The position numbers and the translations under genes were made by a program. Shown one piece after another: positions 30,986-38,204 of a stretch of 38,204 nt of DNA (its first letter is position 1; every line of letters begins with the position of its first letter). The stretch is from CAZUZS01 sp964624795 (lineage in GTDB: Bacteria > Calditrichota > Calditrichia > RBG-13-44-9), in the NCBI GenBank assembly GCA_964624795.1, contig CAZUZS010000048.1, positions 1 to 38,204 of the forward strand. The letters are read 5' to 3'. The notes under the pieces were generated by a model. It made no database searches, was not told the origin of the DNA, and saw only the letters and a program-made list of their open reading frames with translations.

Positions 30986-33628
30986 TTATTCTTTGGATGG
31001 GCTTTCATTTTCTTTTTCGGGCAACGGCGTAAACAGGATATCCTTACCATCAAAATCGACCAAAACAGAATCCCCCCGTTGCAGCTTTCCTTCCAGAATT
31101 TGCAGCGCCAGTTTATCCAGCACCTCCCTCTGAATGGTCCGTTTCAGAGGTCGTGCGCCAAACGATGGATCAAATCCAGTCTGGGCAAGATGATCCTTTG
31201 CTGCGTCGGTGAGCTGAATATCCATTTTCTGCTCCGTCAACTGCCTGCGAACAAGTTGTATCTGCAATCCGACAATTTCTTTTATATCGTCCCTGGACAA
31301 ACTGTGGAATACAATGACCTCATCCACCCGGTTTAGGAATTCCGGTTTTAACTGCTGTCGCAACAGAGCCAGCGACTCATTTCTTATGTCCTGGTAAATT
31401 TCTTCCCGGTTGTGCTCATCCATTCTGCTGGACCTCTCCAGGATAAGATGCGCCCCGAGATTCGAGGTCATAATGATTATGGTATTCTTGAAATTGACAA
31501 TGTGCCCCTTATTGTCGGTAAGCCTGCCATCATCCAGAACCTGCAGTAGCAGGTTAAACACTTCCGGGTGCGCTTTCTCGATCTCATCCAGCAGCACCAC
31601 CGAATACGGCTTACGCCGAACAGCTTCGGTAAGCTGGCCGCCTTCATCGTACCCAACATACCCCGGCGGCGCGCCGATTAGACGGGAAACCGAGTGGCGC
31701 TCCATATATTCCGACATATCTATGCGAACCATGGCATTTTCATTATCAAATAAGAATTCGGCAAGCGCCCGCGCCAATTCGGTTTTGCCAACGCCGGTTG
31801 GTCCCAGAAAAATGAATGATCCGATCGGCCGGTTTTTATCGGACAATCCCGCACGCGATCTCCGGATGGCGTTGGAAACCGCATTGATTGCCTCCTGCTG
31901 CCCGACTACCCGTTCCGAAAGCCGATTCTCAATTTTCAGCAATTTTTCTCTTTCGGATTCCAGCATACTAGAAATTGGAATTCCTGTCCATCGATGCACG
32001 ATTTCCGCAACATCCTCTTCTTCCACTTCTTCCTTCAACATTTTGCGGTCTTTTTGCAGATCGCGCAGTTTCTCGTTGGATGCATTCACCTCTTTTTCCA
32101 TCTCAGGGATCTGGCCATACTTCAGCTCCGCGACGCGGTTGAGATCACCTTCCCTTTCCGCTTTTTCCATTTCAACTCTTGCCTGATCAATTTTCGTTTT
32201 TATGTCGCGAATCCCTTGAATAATCTCTTTTTCCATCATCCAATGGGTGTGCGCATTATCCCTTTCTTCCTTAAGATTCGCCAATTCTTCCTGAATAACC
32301 TGCCGACGTTCCCTGGCAGCGTCTTCTTTTTCCTTTTTCAGGGCCACGGCCTCAATCTCAAGCTGTTTGATCCGCCGCTCGATCTCGTCAAGTTCTTCCG
32401 GCATGGAGTTTATTTCAATTCGCAGTCGGGACGCCGCCTCATCGATCAGGTCAATGGCTTTATCGGGCAGAAAGCGGTCCGTTATATAGCGATTGGAAAG
32501 AACAGCGGCGGCCACAAGCGCCGCATCGGTAATTCTTACACCATGATGGACTTCGTATTTTTCTTTCAGGCCCCGCAAAATGGAAATTGTGTCTTCCACG
32601 CTCGGCTGGTCGACCAAAATCGGTTGAAAACGGCGTTCCAGCGCAGCATCCTTCTCGATGTATTTGCGATATTCGTCCACTGTTGTAGCACCGATGGTAT
32701 GCAATTCGCCACGTGCAAGGGCCGGTTTCAGCATATTGGAAGCATCGATGGCACCTTCCGCCGCACCCGCACCTACCACGGTATGCAATTCATCGATGAA
32801 GAGAATTATCTCCCCGCCGGATTCCTCTATCTCCTTCAACACCGCCTTCAGGCGTTCCTCAAATTCGCCCCTGAATTTCGCGCCGGCAATCAGCGCTCCC
32901 ATGTCCAGTGCGATAACCCGCTTGTTTTTCAGATTATCAGGTATATCGCCCCGCATGATGCGTTGGGCAATTCCCTCCACTATTGCTGTCTTTCCAACAC
33001 CCGGATCGCCGATCAGCACCGGGTTGTTTTTTGTCCGGCGGGATAGCACCTGCAGCACCCGGCGAATCTCCTCGTCCCTTCCAATCACCGGATCCAACTT
33101 CCCTTGAGAGGCCAATTCTGTCAAGTCCCGTGCGTAACGCTGCAACGCCATATATTTTCCTTCCGGATTCTGGTCGGTAACGCGTTGCTTACCACGGACA
33201 TCCTTTAATGCCTGCAAAATATTTTCTCTGGTCACTCCTGCCGATTTCAGGATTTCCGCAACCTTGCTCCCCTTCAATCCTGTAAGCGACATGAGCAAAT
33301 GCTCGGTGGATACATATTCATCCTTGAGGTTCTTGGCTTCGGTCAGCGCCTGGCTAAGAATCTGGTTCAGGGCACCGGAAGCGTAAACTTGTCCGGGAGT
33401 TCCATAAACCTTTGGCAATTTCTCAATAAGCAAGTTCGTCGTTTGCTCAATATCCGTAACATTTGCTCCAAGCTTTTTCAACAATGTTGGGATTATTCCC
33501 TCTTTGTCTGCCAAGAGCGCCAAAAGCAGGTGTTCCGGTTCTACCTGCTGCTGCCCGTTCTCGGTCACCAACTGCTGAGCAGCAGACAACGCTTCCTGGG
33601 TTTTAATCGTGAATTTATCAAGGTTCAT
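30986..33628 (-). CDS. clpB: ATP-dependent disaggregase ClpB
   Basis: An 880-residue AAA+ disaggregase that resolubilises proteins together with DnaK. The N-terminal double Clp repeat is at about 1-145. First AAA+ domain: Walker A GDPGVGKT (207-214), ILFIDELHTVVGAG as Walker B region. A long coiled-coil middle domain (about 410-530, LDEIERRIKQLEIEAVALKKE region) distinguishes ClpB from ClpA/ClpC. The second AAA+ domain has LGPTGVGKTELARALAE and VLLDEIEKAHPEVFN. The ribosome-binding site GGGAG precedes the ATG at 33628. Upstream I find no CIRCE element and no clear sigma-32 site; a candidate sigma-54 site is listed separately. dnaK, grpE and dnaJ are not in the window. Confidence 0.98.
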   Translation of the reverse strand: MNLDKFTIKTQEALSAAQQLVTENGQQQVEPEHLLLALLADKEGIIPTLLKKLGANVTDIEQTTNLLIEKLPKVYGTPGQVYASGALNQILSQALTEAKNLKDEYVSTEHLLMSLTGLKGSKVAEILKSAGVTRENILQALKDVRGKQRVTDQNPEGKYMALQRYARDLTELASQGKLDPVIGRDEEIRRVLQVLSRRTKNNPVLIGDPGVGKTAIVEGIAQRIMRGDIPDNLKNKRVIALDMGALIAGAKFRGEFEERLKAVLKEIEESGGEIILFIDELHTVVGAGAAEGAIDASNMLKPALARGELHTIGATTVDEYRKYIEKDAALERRFQPILVDQPSVEDTISILRGLKEKYEVHHGVRITDAALVAAAVLSNRYITDRFLPDKAIDLIDEAASRLRIEINSMPEELDEIERRIKQLEIEAVALKKEKEDAARERRQVIQEELANLKEERDNAHTHWMMEKEIIQGIRDIKTKIDQARVEMEKAEREGDLNRVAELKYGQIPEMEKEVNASNEKLRDLQKDRKMLKEEVEEEDVAEIVHRWTGIPISSMLESEREKLLKIENRLSERVVGQQEAINAVSNAIRRSRAGLSDKNRPIGSFIFLGPTGVGKTELARALAEFLFDNENAMVRIDMSEYMERHSVSRLIGAPPGYVGYDEGGQLTEAVRRKPYSVVLLDEIEKAHPEVFNLLLQVLDDGRLTDNKGHIVNFKNTIIIMTSNLGAHLILERSSRMDEHNREEIYQDIRNESLALLRQQLKPEFLNRVDEVIVFHSLSRDDIKEIVGLQIQLVRRQLTEQKMDIQLTDAAKDHLAQTGFDPSFGARPLKRTIQREVLDKLALQILEGKLQRGDSVLVDFDGKDILFTPLPEKENESPSKE

Positions 33629-33680
33629 CTGACTTTTCTCCCGCTATTTTATTTCTTTATCAACTATCGGATTGAAAATA

Positions 33681-33696
33681 TGCACTTTACATGCCA
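33681..33696 (-). promoter_or_regulatory. candidate sigma-54 (-24/-12) promoter upstream of clpB
   Basis: On minus the bases read TGGCATG-TAAA-GTGCA. Compared with the sigma-54 consensus TGGCACG-N4-TTGCW there are two mismatches, and the invariant GG and GC are separated by exactly ten bases. A start site about 12 bases on would give a leader of roughly 40 bases. A GAFTGA-containing sigma-54 activator is encoded just upstream on the same strand. This is a single sequence match and could be chance. Confidence 0.45.
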
Positions 33697-33843
33697 GCTT
33701 GATTTGGCTGCAGGCACATGTTTAATAATTTCAACCGGATAGAAAACGAATGCAGTATCCATTCTGACTGGCAGCTATTTTCTACAGGCCAGAATATCGG
33801 GCGGGATGACAGAGAATTGTGACAAATGTTCAGACTATTTTTT

Positions 33844-35178
33844 TCAGGAGTGAATCTTAAACCGTTCCATCAAGGAATAGAGACGACGCCGGCTGATCCC
33901 CAAAATTTCAGCAGCTCGGGTTTTATTTCCACCGGCTTTCTCAAGGGCCTGCTCAACCAGTTCCTTCTCAAATTGGTCGAGTTGGAAACCACTGTCAGGA
34001 AGCGCAAACTGTGAAGCCGCTTGTGGCTTACTTTCTGATGGAACCGAAAGATCAGCGCTTTTGATCACAGAATCGGCCAGAATTGCCGCGCGTTCAATTA
34101 CGTTTTGGAGCTCTCTCACATTTCCCGGCCAGTCATATTCTATCAGCAATCTTAATGCGCGGCGGTCAATTCCTACGATATCCAGATTGGAAAGAAAATG
34201 GTTTACCAGCTCCGGAATATCCTCTTTTCGTTCCCGCAGCGGCGGAAGCAAAACCGGAAAAACATTCAGACGGTAATATAGGTCCTGCCGAAAAATGCCC
34301 TCTTCCACCATCTGTTCCAAGTTCCGATGCGTGGCTGCAAGCACCCGCGCATTCGTCTGCACTCGCTCGTTGCCGCCAAGTCGAACAATCTCTTTATTCT
34401 CAAGCACCCGTAACAATTTTGCTTGCGTTGCAAGGCTCATATCACCTATTTCATCAAGAAAGATAGTACCGTCGCCGGCAAATTCGAACTTACCGGCTTT
34501 TCTTTGGTTTGCCCCGGTGAACGCACCCTTCTCATATCCAAACAGCTCGCTCTCCAGAAGAGATTCGGGCAATGCAGCACAATTAAGCGCCACGAATGGC
34601 TGGGCAGCCCGGGGACCATTAGCATGGATATTCTCCGCAACCAGTTCTTTACCGGTGCCGCTTTCCCCCCGAATTAAGACTGTTGTTTCGCTTTCTGCCG
34701 CCTTTTTCACCAGCCGGTATACTTGTTTCATCTTATTGCTGCGGCCAATAATATTTTTGAGAATTGGGTCGTCACCGCGCTGCGATTTCAATAAGCGGTT
34801 TTCGTTCAACAGTTGCTTTTGGCGTAAAATACGCCGAATTCTTAAAACCAGCTCGTCCATTTCGAACGGCTTTATTAGATAATCGAATGCCCCTTCTTTC
34901 AGCGCTTCTATGGCGTTTTTTTGCGTAGCAAACGCAGTCATAATTATTACTTCAACCGTCGGATAACCGGCTTTAACTGCCCGCAACAATTCTAATCCAT
35001 TCATGCCATCCATTCGCAAATCGGTCAGCACGATTTCCGCGGTGTTTTGCTTTAGCCATTCCAGAGCCGCTTCTCCGGAAAACACGTAATCCGATTGGAT
35101 GTTTTCCAGGTCCATCGCGGCTTTAATGACTTTACAGAACTTTTTTTCGTTATCAACAATCAGGACGGGAGCAGTCAT
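33844..35178 (-). CDS. NtrC-family sigma-54-dependent response regulator
   Basis: A 444-residue activator. The receiver domain (4-115) has phosphoacceptor Asp53 (VLTDLRM), Thr81 and Lys103 (LIKPFE). The acidic pair near the N-terminus reads Asp9-Asn10-Glu11. The AAA+ domain (about 143-375) has Walker A GESGTGKE (171-178), the sigma-54 contact loop GAFTGA (218-223), Walker B TIFLDEIG and an arginine-finger region (PPLRERKEDI). The C-terminal Fis-type helix-turn-helix is GNKTRAAEILGISRRRLYSL. It starts 12 bases after the TPR gene with no good ribosome-binding site. No histidine kinase gene is in the window, so its input is unknown. Confidence 0.95.
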   Translation of the reverse strand: MTAPVLIVDNEKKFCKVIKAAMDLENIQSDYVFSGEAALEWLKQNTAEIVLTDLRMDGMNGLELLRAVKAGYPTVEVIIMTAFATQKNAIEALKEGAFDYLIKPFEMDELVLRIRRILRQKQLLNENRLLKSQRGDDPILKNIIGRSNKMKQVYRLVKKAAESETTVLIRGESGTGKELVAENIHANGPRAAQPFVALNCAALPESLLESELFGYEKGAFTGANQRKAGKFEFAGDGTIFLDEIGDMSLATQAKLLRVLENKEIVRLGGNERVQTNARVLAATHRNLEQMVEEGIFRQDLYYRLNVFPVLLPPLRERKEDIPELVNHFLSNLDIVGIDRRALRLLIEYDWPGNVRELQNVIERAAILADSVIKSADLSVPSESKPQAASQFALPDSGFQLDQFEKELVEQALEKAGGNKTRAAEILGISRRRLYSLMERFKIHS

Positions 35179-35190
35179 AAAAACTAAAAC

Positions 35191-36336
35191 TTATTTTAGG
35201 ATAGCGCGAAGCAAAATAAGAAAACCTTTCTCGTTGCTCTTAATCATATCCCTGTATTTCTTTGCTTCTTTGAAACCTGGTGCAAGCTTAATTGCATTTT
35301 CAAATTCGGAGAGCGACCGTAAATAAAGGCTGCGACTCTTTATCAGGTGAAAAACTCCCAGGTCATTCCAGTAATCCGGATATTTCTCAAGATTACCGCC
35401 TTTGGCGTGGAAATATTTTTCGTATTTTTCTATTGTTTCCGGGGTTAGTTCATCGCCGCCGAACAAGAATCTCAGGTAAAATTCGTAGATTCGTTCTTTT
35501 TCAGAAGTAAAATCGACAAGCCGGAGCTGGAAATTCTCAATTTCGGGCAGGATTACTTCGTGATTGTTGTCCTTCAAGAGTTCCAGCAATTGATTAAACT
35601 CTTTCTGCCAATGAGGGTGTTTATAGCGGTCCGTATCCCTTACCTGCTTGAGGTAAATAATGACACGCGCCGGCACGGCTACTGCTTTTGGATCCTTCAC
35701 CCCTTCCAGCGCCGATTTGTACAATGCAACTCCCAAATTGAGCTGGCATTCATAATAATTGGGATTAATATTGATTGCTTCTTTAAAAAGAGTAGTTGCA
35801 CGATCAAAATCACCCAAAAACAGGTAAACAAGGCCGGTATAATTTATCAAATCCGGGTATTTTTCGCCAATATTCAGGGCCTTATCAAACACTTGCAGGG
35901 CCTTTTCAAAATTTCGGGCTTTTAGAAACGAAATTCCAAGGCCATTATATGCACGCACAAACTTGGTATCCTGTTCAATTGCCTTTGCAAACTGACGGAT
36001 TGCCTCTTTGTACAAGTTTCGCTTTAAAAACAGGCTGCCAAGATGATAATGTGAAATGGAGTGTTTAAAACGGTTTAGCTTTTCTTCAATCCGATATAAT
36101 GCTTCTAATTCATCGATAACCGAATTATGGAATTCCTGAGTAATATTGTTCAGAAATTCATAATTCATTTGCTGAGTCCGGCTGCGTAAATGAATGGAAT
36201 ATTCCCGGGAAGTTAGGAACATTCCCTTTTCAAATACCTCAGAAATAATCTTTTTGTGTTCGACTACAGTACCGGTGTGAATATGAAATTCCCGAGTATC
36301 GATCTCGATTTTATCATGAACTCCGAAATTTTCCAA
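35191..36336 (-). CDS. TPR protein with unrecognised N-terminal region
   Basis: A 381-residue soluble protein. TPR-like repeats occupy about 93-210 (SHYHLGSLFLKRNLYKEAIR, AYNGLGISFLKARNFEKAL, DLINYTGLVYLFLGDFDRAT and NYYECQLNLGVALYKSAL), with one more near the C-terminus (DYWNDLGVFHLIKSRSLYL). Residues 1-90 (FHIHTGTVVEHKKIISEVF and on) do not match a family I know. The start is TTG at 36336, with GGGG eight bases upstream; the next ATG would delete the first 38 residues. It lies 12 bases before the NtrC-type regulator, so the two are probably in one transcript and may work together (inference). Confidence 0.82.
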   Translation of the reverse strand: MENFGVHDKIEIDTREFHIHTGTVVEHKKIISEVFEKGMFLTSREYSIHLRSRTQQMNYEFLNNITQEFHNSVIDELEALYRIEEKLNRFKHSISHYHLGSLFLKRNLYKEAIRQFAKAIEQDTKFVRAYNGLGISFLKARNFEKALQVFDKALNIGEKYPDLINYTGLVYLFLGDFDRATTLFKEAININPNYYECQLNLGVALYKSALEGVKDPKAVAVPARVIIYLKQVRDTDRYKHPHWQKEFNQLLELLKDNNHEVILPEIENFQLRLVDFTSEKERIYEFYLRFLFGGDELTPETIEKYEKYFHAKGGNLEKYPDYWNDLGVFHLIKSRSLYLRSLSEFENAIKLAPGFKEAKKYRDMIKSNEKGFLILLRAILK

Positions 36337-36397
36337 TCAACTGCCCCGCTATGAATGATTTCTCCGGAAGGAATAAGAAAAAACTCTATATAGATAT

Positions 36398-36431
36398 AAA
36401 AAAGGGCTTATTTCAGAATAAGCCCTTTTTT
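36398..36431 (-). terminator. bidirectional intrinsic terminator after the cytochrome gene
   Basis: A perfect 15-base stem, AAAAAAGGGCTTATT (36398-36412) and AATAAGCCCTTTTTT (36417-36431), with a four-base loop. It starts nine bases beyond the cytochrome stop codon; the A/T-runs at its ends serve both strands. Confidence 0.95.
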
Positions 36432-36440
36432 CAGCCGTTC

Positions 36441-36998
36441 CTATTTTGCTGCAGGAATCGGATGGGCTATTTTTGCATAGAATGTTTTATAATCAAATCC
36501 CTTAAATGTCGGGGATTTGTCGTTATGGCAAGTCTTGCATGCCGCTTCATCCGGCATAACCAAACCATAATCCGCGGCTTTCAGATCACCGGCGGTAATT
36601 CCTTTCATCACCTTCATCGATTTGTATTCACTGCCCGGTCCATGGCATGCTTCGCAACCAACACCCTCATCCTGTGAAAAACTCGCCTCAAACATCGAAG
36701 CAGCCTTGCCATACCCGGTAACATGGCAGGTTAAACATTTTTCGCTTTTCTGGGGATCTTCGATACCTTGTTTCTGAGCAATGGTTTTTGCTTCTTCACT
36801 GGCGAGAGTGGTGAAGGCTTTCGAGTGGAGGGAGTTTTCCCAGATTGAGTATTGTTCGCCGCTTTTCTTTGAATTATGGCACATCTTGCATTTTTGGGAT
36901 CCAATGTACTTGAACTCTTTGTCCTGCGTGAACCCGTTAAATGCAAATACAAAAACAATCACTACCATCAGAAGTCCAACAAACAACCTGTTTTTCAT
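36441..36998 (-). CDS. periplasmic tetrahaem cytochrome c
   Basis: A 185-residue exported cytochrome. The signal peptide is at about 1-25, ending N-G-F-T-Q. Four C-x-x-C-H haem-binding motifs: CKMCH (37-41), CLTCH (88-92), CEACH (115-119) and CKTCH (154-158). The spacing and the GSQKCKMCHNS...GEQYSIWENSLHSKAF opening resemble the cytochrome c-554-like family of multihaem electron carriers. The first two motifs have the long spacing of that family. The ATG at 36998 is fixed by AAGAGGAGGTG just upstream; an upstream extension to 37064 overlaps the promoter. The gene is transcribed alone. Redox partner unknown. Confidence 0.92.
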   Translation of the reverse strand: MKNRLFVGLLMVVIVFVFAFNGFTQDKEFKYIGSQKCKMCHNSKKSGEQYSIWENSLHSKAFTTLASEEAKTIAQKQGIEDPQKSEKCLTCHVTGYGKAASMFEASFSQDEGVGCEACHGPGSEYKSMKVMKGITAGDLKAADYGLVMPDEAACKTCHNDKSPTFKGFDYKTFYAKIAHPIPAAK

Positions 36999-37035
36999 TT
37001 TACACCTCCTCTTAAGTAGGTTAACAATTTTGTTG

Positions 37036-37064
37036 ATTTTATAACAAATGCTCCAAGAATGCAA
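37036..37064 (-). promoter_or_regulatory. sigma-70-type promoter of the cytochrome gene
   Basis: On minus, -35 TTGCAT (37064-37059), a 17-base spacer, and -10 TAAAAT (37041-37036). The start site would give a leader of about 30 bases before the ATG at 36998, containing the AGGAGG site. Confidence 0.7.
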
Positions 37065-37229
37065 GTAATTTATGTTTTACTTCGTTAGAATATTCCGGGA
37101 TTGATTGCACTAACTGATACAATATAAAACATTTATGTTGATCAGAATTTCCCGGAGTTGCTTTACTTTCGTGCATGGCGCGCAAAGATATTTGCATTTC
37201 TTATTGCCGTTGTGCAACATTTGTTGATA

Positions 37230-37547
37230 TCAAAAGTTATGTTTAACACTTTTCAAATCGGACTCAAAATGCAGATAGTTTTTGAACAAATTACGAAATG
37301 CATCTAGCAATTGAGGATCGAGTTCCGGATTGATCTTATAATATACCCATTTATCACGCCGGTTGAAAACAAGCCATTTCGAGTGACGCAAAACCGACAG
37401 ATGCCTGGAAATCTTGCTCTGCGGAAGCTTCAGGATCGTGGTCAGATCATTCACATTCAACGCAGGATAATTGATAAGCAAATTTATTATTCTCAACCGG
37501 GTTGAGTCTCCAACAGCTTTAAAGAAATCGGTAAGATCTTCAATCAT
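37230..37547 (-). CDS. ArsR-family winged-helix repressor lacking cysteines
   Basis: A 105-residue dimeric DNA-binding protein. The winged helix has DSTRLRIINLLIN (14-26), the recognition helix LKLPQSKISRHLSVLRHSKWL in parts (39-59), and the wing FNRRDKWVYYKI (61-72). The protein contains no cysteine, so the classical E-L-C-V-C-D-L metal site is absent (N-V-N-D-L instead). It therefore senses something else or uses a non-thiol site. It is divergent from the YHS lipoprotein gene across 190 bases, which suggests that it controls that gene and itself. A weak GGATAA site lies before the ATG. Confidence 0.9.
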   Translation of the reverse strand: MIEDLTDFFKAVGDSTRLRIINLLINYPALNVNDLTTILKLPQSKISRHLSVLRHSKWLVFNRRDKWVYYKINPELDPQLLDAFRNLFKNYLHFESDLKSVKHNF

Positions 37548-37561
37548 ATCTTGTTATCCGC

Positions 37562-37586
37562 ATATTCATATAAAACCGCAGAATAT
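37562..37586. promoter_or_regulatory. candidate ArsR operator
   Basis: Perfect 6-base arms ATATTC (37562-37567) and GAATAT (37581-37586), separated by 13 bases, lie 15 bases before the repressor start codon. ArsR-family sites are AT-rich inverted repeats, often ending in ATATTC/GAATAT-like arms. Suggestive only. Confidence 0.4.
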
Positions 37587-37739
37587 TAAATTTCAAAAAT
37601 CTTCATGTCAATAACGAATCGTAAATTTTATTACCGCATTTCCTCTGAAATTATTTTACGAAGCGTTTCTATAGTAATAAGGATTTGATTTTATTTCGTG
37701 CTGATAATAAATTAGGTTGTATTAAAAATGAGGTTTGTT

Positions 37740-38069
37740 ATGGAAAAACTCTATTTTGTAATAATACTGGTACTGGCCGCCTTGGTAAGCCTGAACTCCT
37801 GCAGCAGTGAGAAAAAGCCGGAGATGAAGATGGAATCTCAAACAATGATGGAAAAAACGGTTGATGTTTCCACCGATATGCTCGCTGTCAGCAAAGATCC
37901 TTCCTGTGGCATGGACCTGACCCAACATGCCATTGCCGATACCGCAATATATCAAGACAAGCTCTATGGGTTCTGCAGCGATTATTGCAAAACCAAGTTT
38001 AAAGAAGATCCTGAAGCGGCACTTGCCAAACTGGATATGAAAGAAAAAAGCAGCGAGTCACCGCAATAA
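37740..38069 (+). CDS. YHS-domain lipoprotein
   Basis: A 109-residue lipoprotein. The signal peptide ends V-S-L-N-S-C with Cys21. A methionine-rich linker (about 28-48) leads to a YHS-like domain (about 49-93): KDPSCGMDL with Cys56, KLYGFCSDYCKTKF with Cys79 and Cys83. The C-x-G-M plus C-x-x-x-C arrangement is that seen in YHS domains of copper/heavy-metal handling proteins, so metal binding in the periplasm is plausible (inference). I chose the ATG at 37740, with GAGG six bases before it; an ATG four codons upstream (37728) lacks such a site. It is divergent from the ArsR-type repressor. Confidence 0.85.
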   Translation: MEKLYFVIILVLAALVSLNSCSSEKKPEMKMESQTMMEKTVDVSTDMLAVSKDPSCGMDLTQHAIADTAIYQDKLYGFCSDYCKTKFKEDPEAALAKLDMKEKSSESPQ

Positions 38070-38204
38070 ATCTTGCACAACGCGAAATCGGTTTTTCTGG
38101 CCGTTCATCTTTATATAAAATCAGTCCTATATACTTCAGTTGCTCAAATCGGACTTTTTTTCTACGATCTATTTGACGCTTGCATTTTGAAGGAGTTGGT
38201 TAGT
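38070..38204. other. window end, possible ribosome-binding site of a following gene
   Basis: No gene in this stretch. GAAGGAG (38189-38195) ends nine bases before the window edge, so another plus-strand gene may begin at or just past 38204. The window ends too early to confirm. Confidence 0.3.

Noticed and set aside
31410..33107. Long plus-strand reading frames opposite clpB (for example 31410-32186 and 31994-33046)
   Set aside because: They are shadows of clpB, with low-complexity serine- or phenylalanine-rich composition and no ribosome-binding sites; clpB itself is certain.
33629..33843. CIRCE or sigma-32 heat-shock element before clpB
   Set aside because: I looked for TTAGCACTC-type arms and for CTTGAA/CCCCAT boxes on minus and found none convincing.
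36999..37064. N-terminal extension of the cytochrome to 37064
   Set aside because: The shorter start has a perfect AGGAGG site and begins a signal peptide; the extension overlaps the -35/-10 promoter.
1..38204. CRISPR arrays, insertion sequences, prophage or integron features
   Set aside because: No regularly spaced repeats, transposase, integrase or phage structural genes were seen on either strand.

Overview
The window reads as a chromosomal contig from an uncultured Gram-negative bacterium, probably of the FCB/Calditrichota-KSB1 type. Evidence for this is inferential: lipoproteins with fibronectin type III domains and an N-P-F-D-P motif just after the lipidated cysteine, MacB-type permeases, GAF-SpoIIE signalling proteins, an E. 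coli-like promoter spacing at the two best promoters, and moderate GC. A run of exactly 100 N inside one gene marks a scaffold gap, so this is a draft, probably metagenomic, assembly. Nearly all genes lie on the minus strand; serC, an ABC-F ATPase, a SagB-like gene and a YHS lipoprotein are on plus. No phage, insertion sequence, CRISPR array or rRNA was seen.

Region by region. 150-1110: a cupin-containing HTH regulator followed by speD (polyamine synthesis). 1470-4945: a five-gene run (LOG-family nucleotide hydrolase-like protein, acylphosphatase, adenine phosphoribosyltransferase, CsgG/FlgO-like envelope protein, fibronectin lipoprotein) ending at a hairpin. 5290-8810: asnS, a secreted M28 peptidase and a freestanding archaeal-type threonyl-tRNA editing domain. 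9000-12000: serC with a strong terminator, an Ldh-family dehydrogenase broken by the N gap, and a TPR protein. 12198-14147: an ABC-F translation ATPase with an unusual palindromic leader.

14171-18581: a MacAB-like efflux or lipoprotein-handling operon (membrane fusion protein, two different permeases, ATPase). 18807-25778: a partner-switching signalling block. It holds a cytosolic GAF-GAF-SpoIIE phosphatase, an RsbW-like kinase, a STAS antagonist, and a second, membrane-bound GAF-SpoIIE phosphatase translationally coupled to a fibronectin/beta-propeller lipoprotein downstream of adk. No sigma factor is present, so the output of the switch is unknown.

25970-28960: tRNA-Gln(CUG) with its own promoter and terminator, an orphan two-domain SagB-like nitroreductase, and a phosphofructokinase with an unusual donor-site pair. 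29370-36340: protein quality control and regulation (Do-like protease, ClpB, an NtrC-type sigma-54 activator, a TPR protein), with a candidate sigma-54 promoter before clpB. 36440-38204: a tetrahaem cytochrome, a cysteine-free ArsR-type repressor and a divergent YHS-domain lipoprotein.

The most worthwhile leads are the dual-phosphatase partner switch with its coupled lipoprotein, the orphan tandem SagB-like protein, the freestanding ThrRS editing domain, the candidate sigma-54 control of clpB, and the structured leader of the ABC-F gene.
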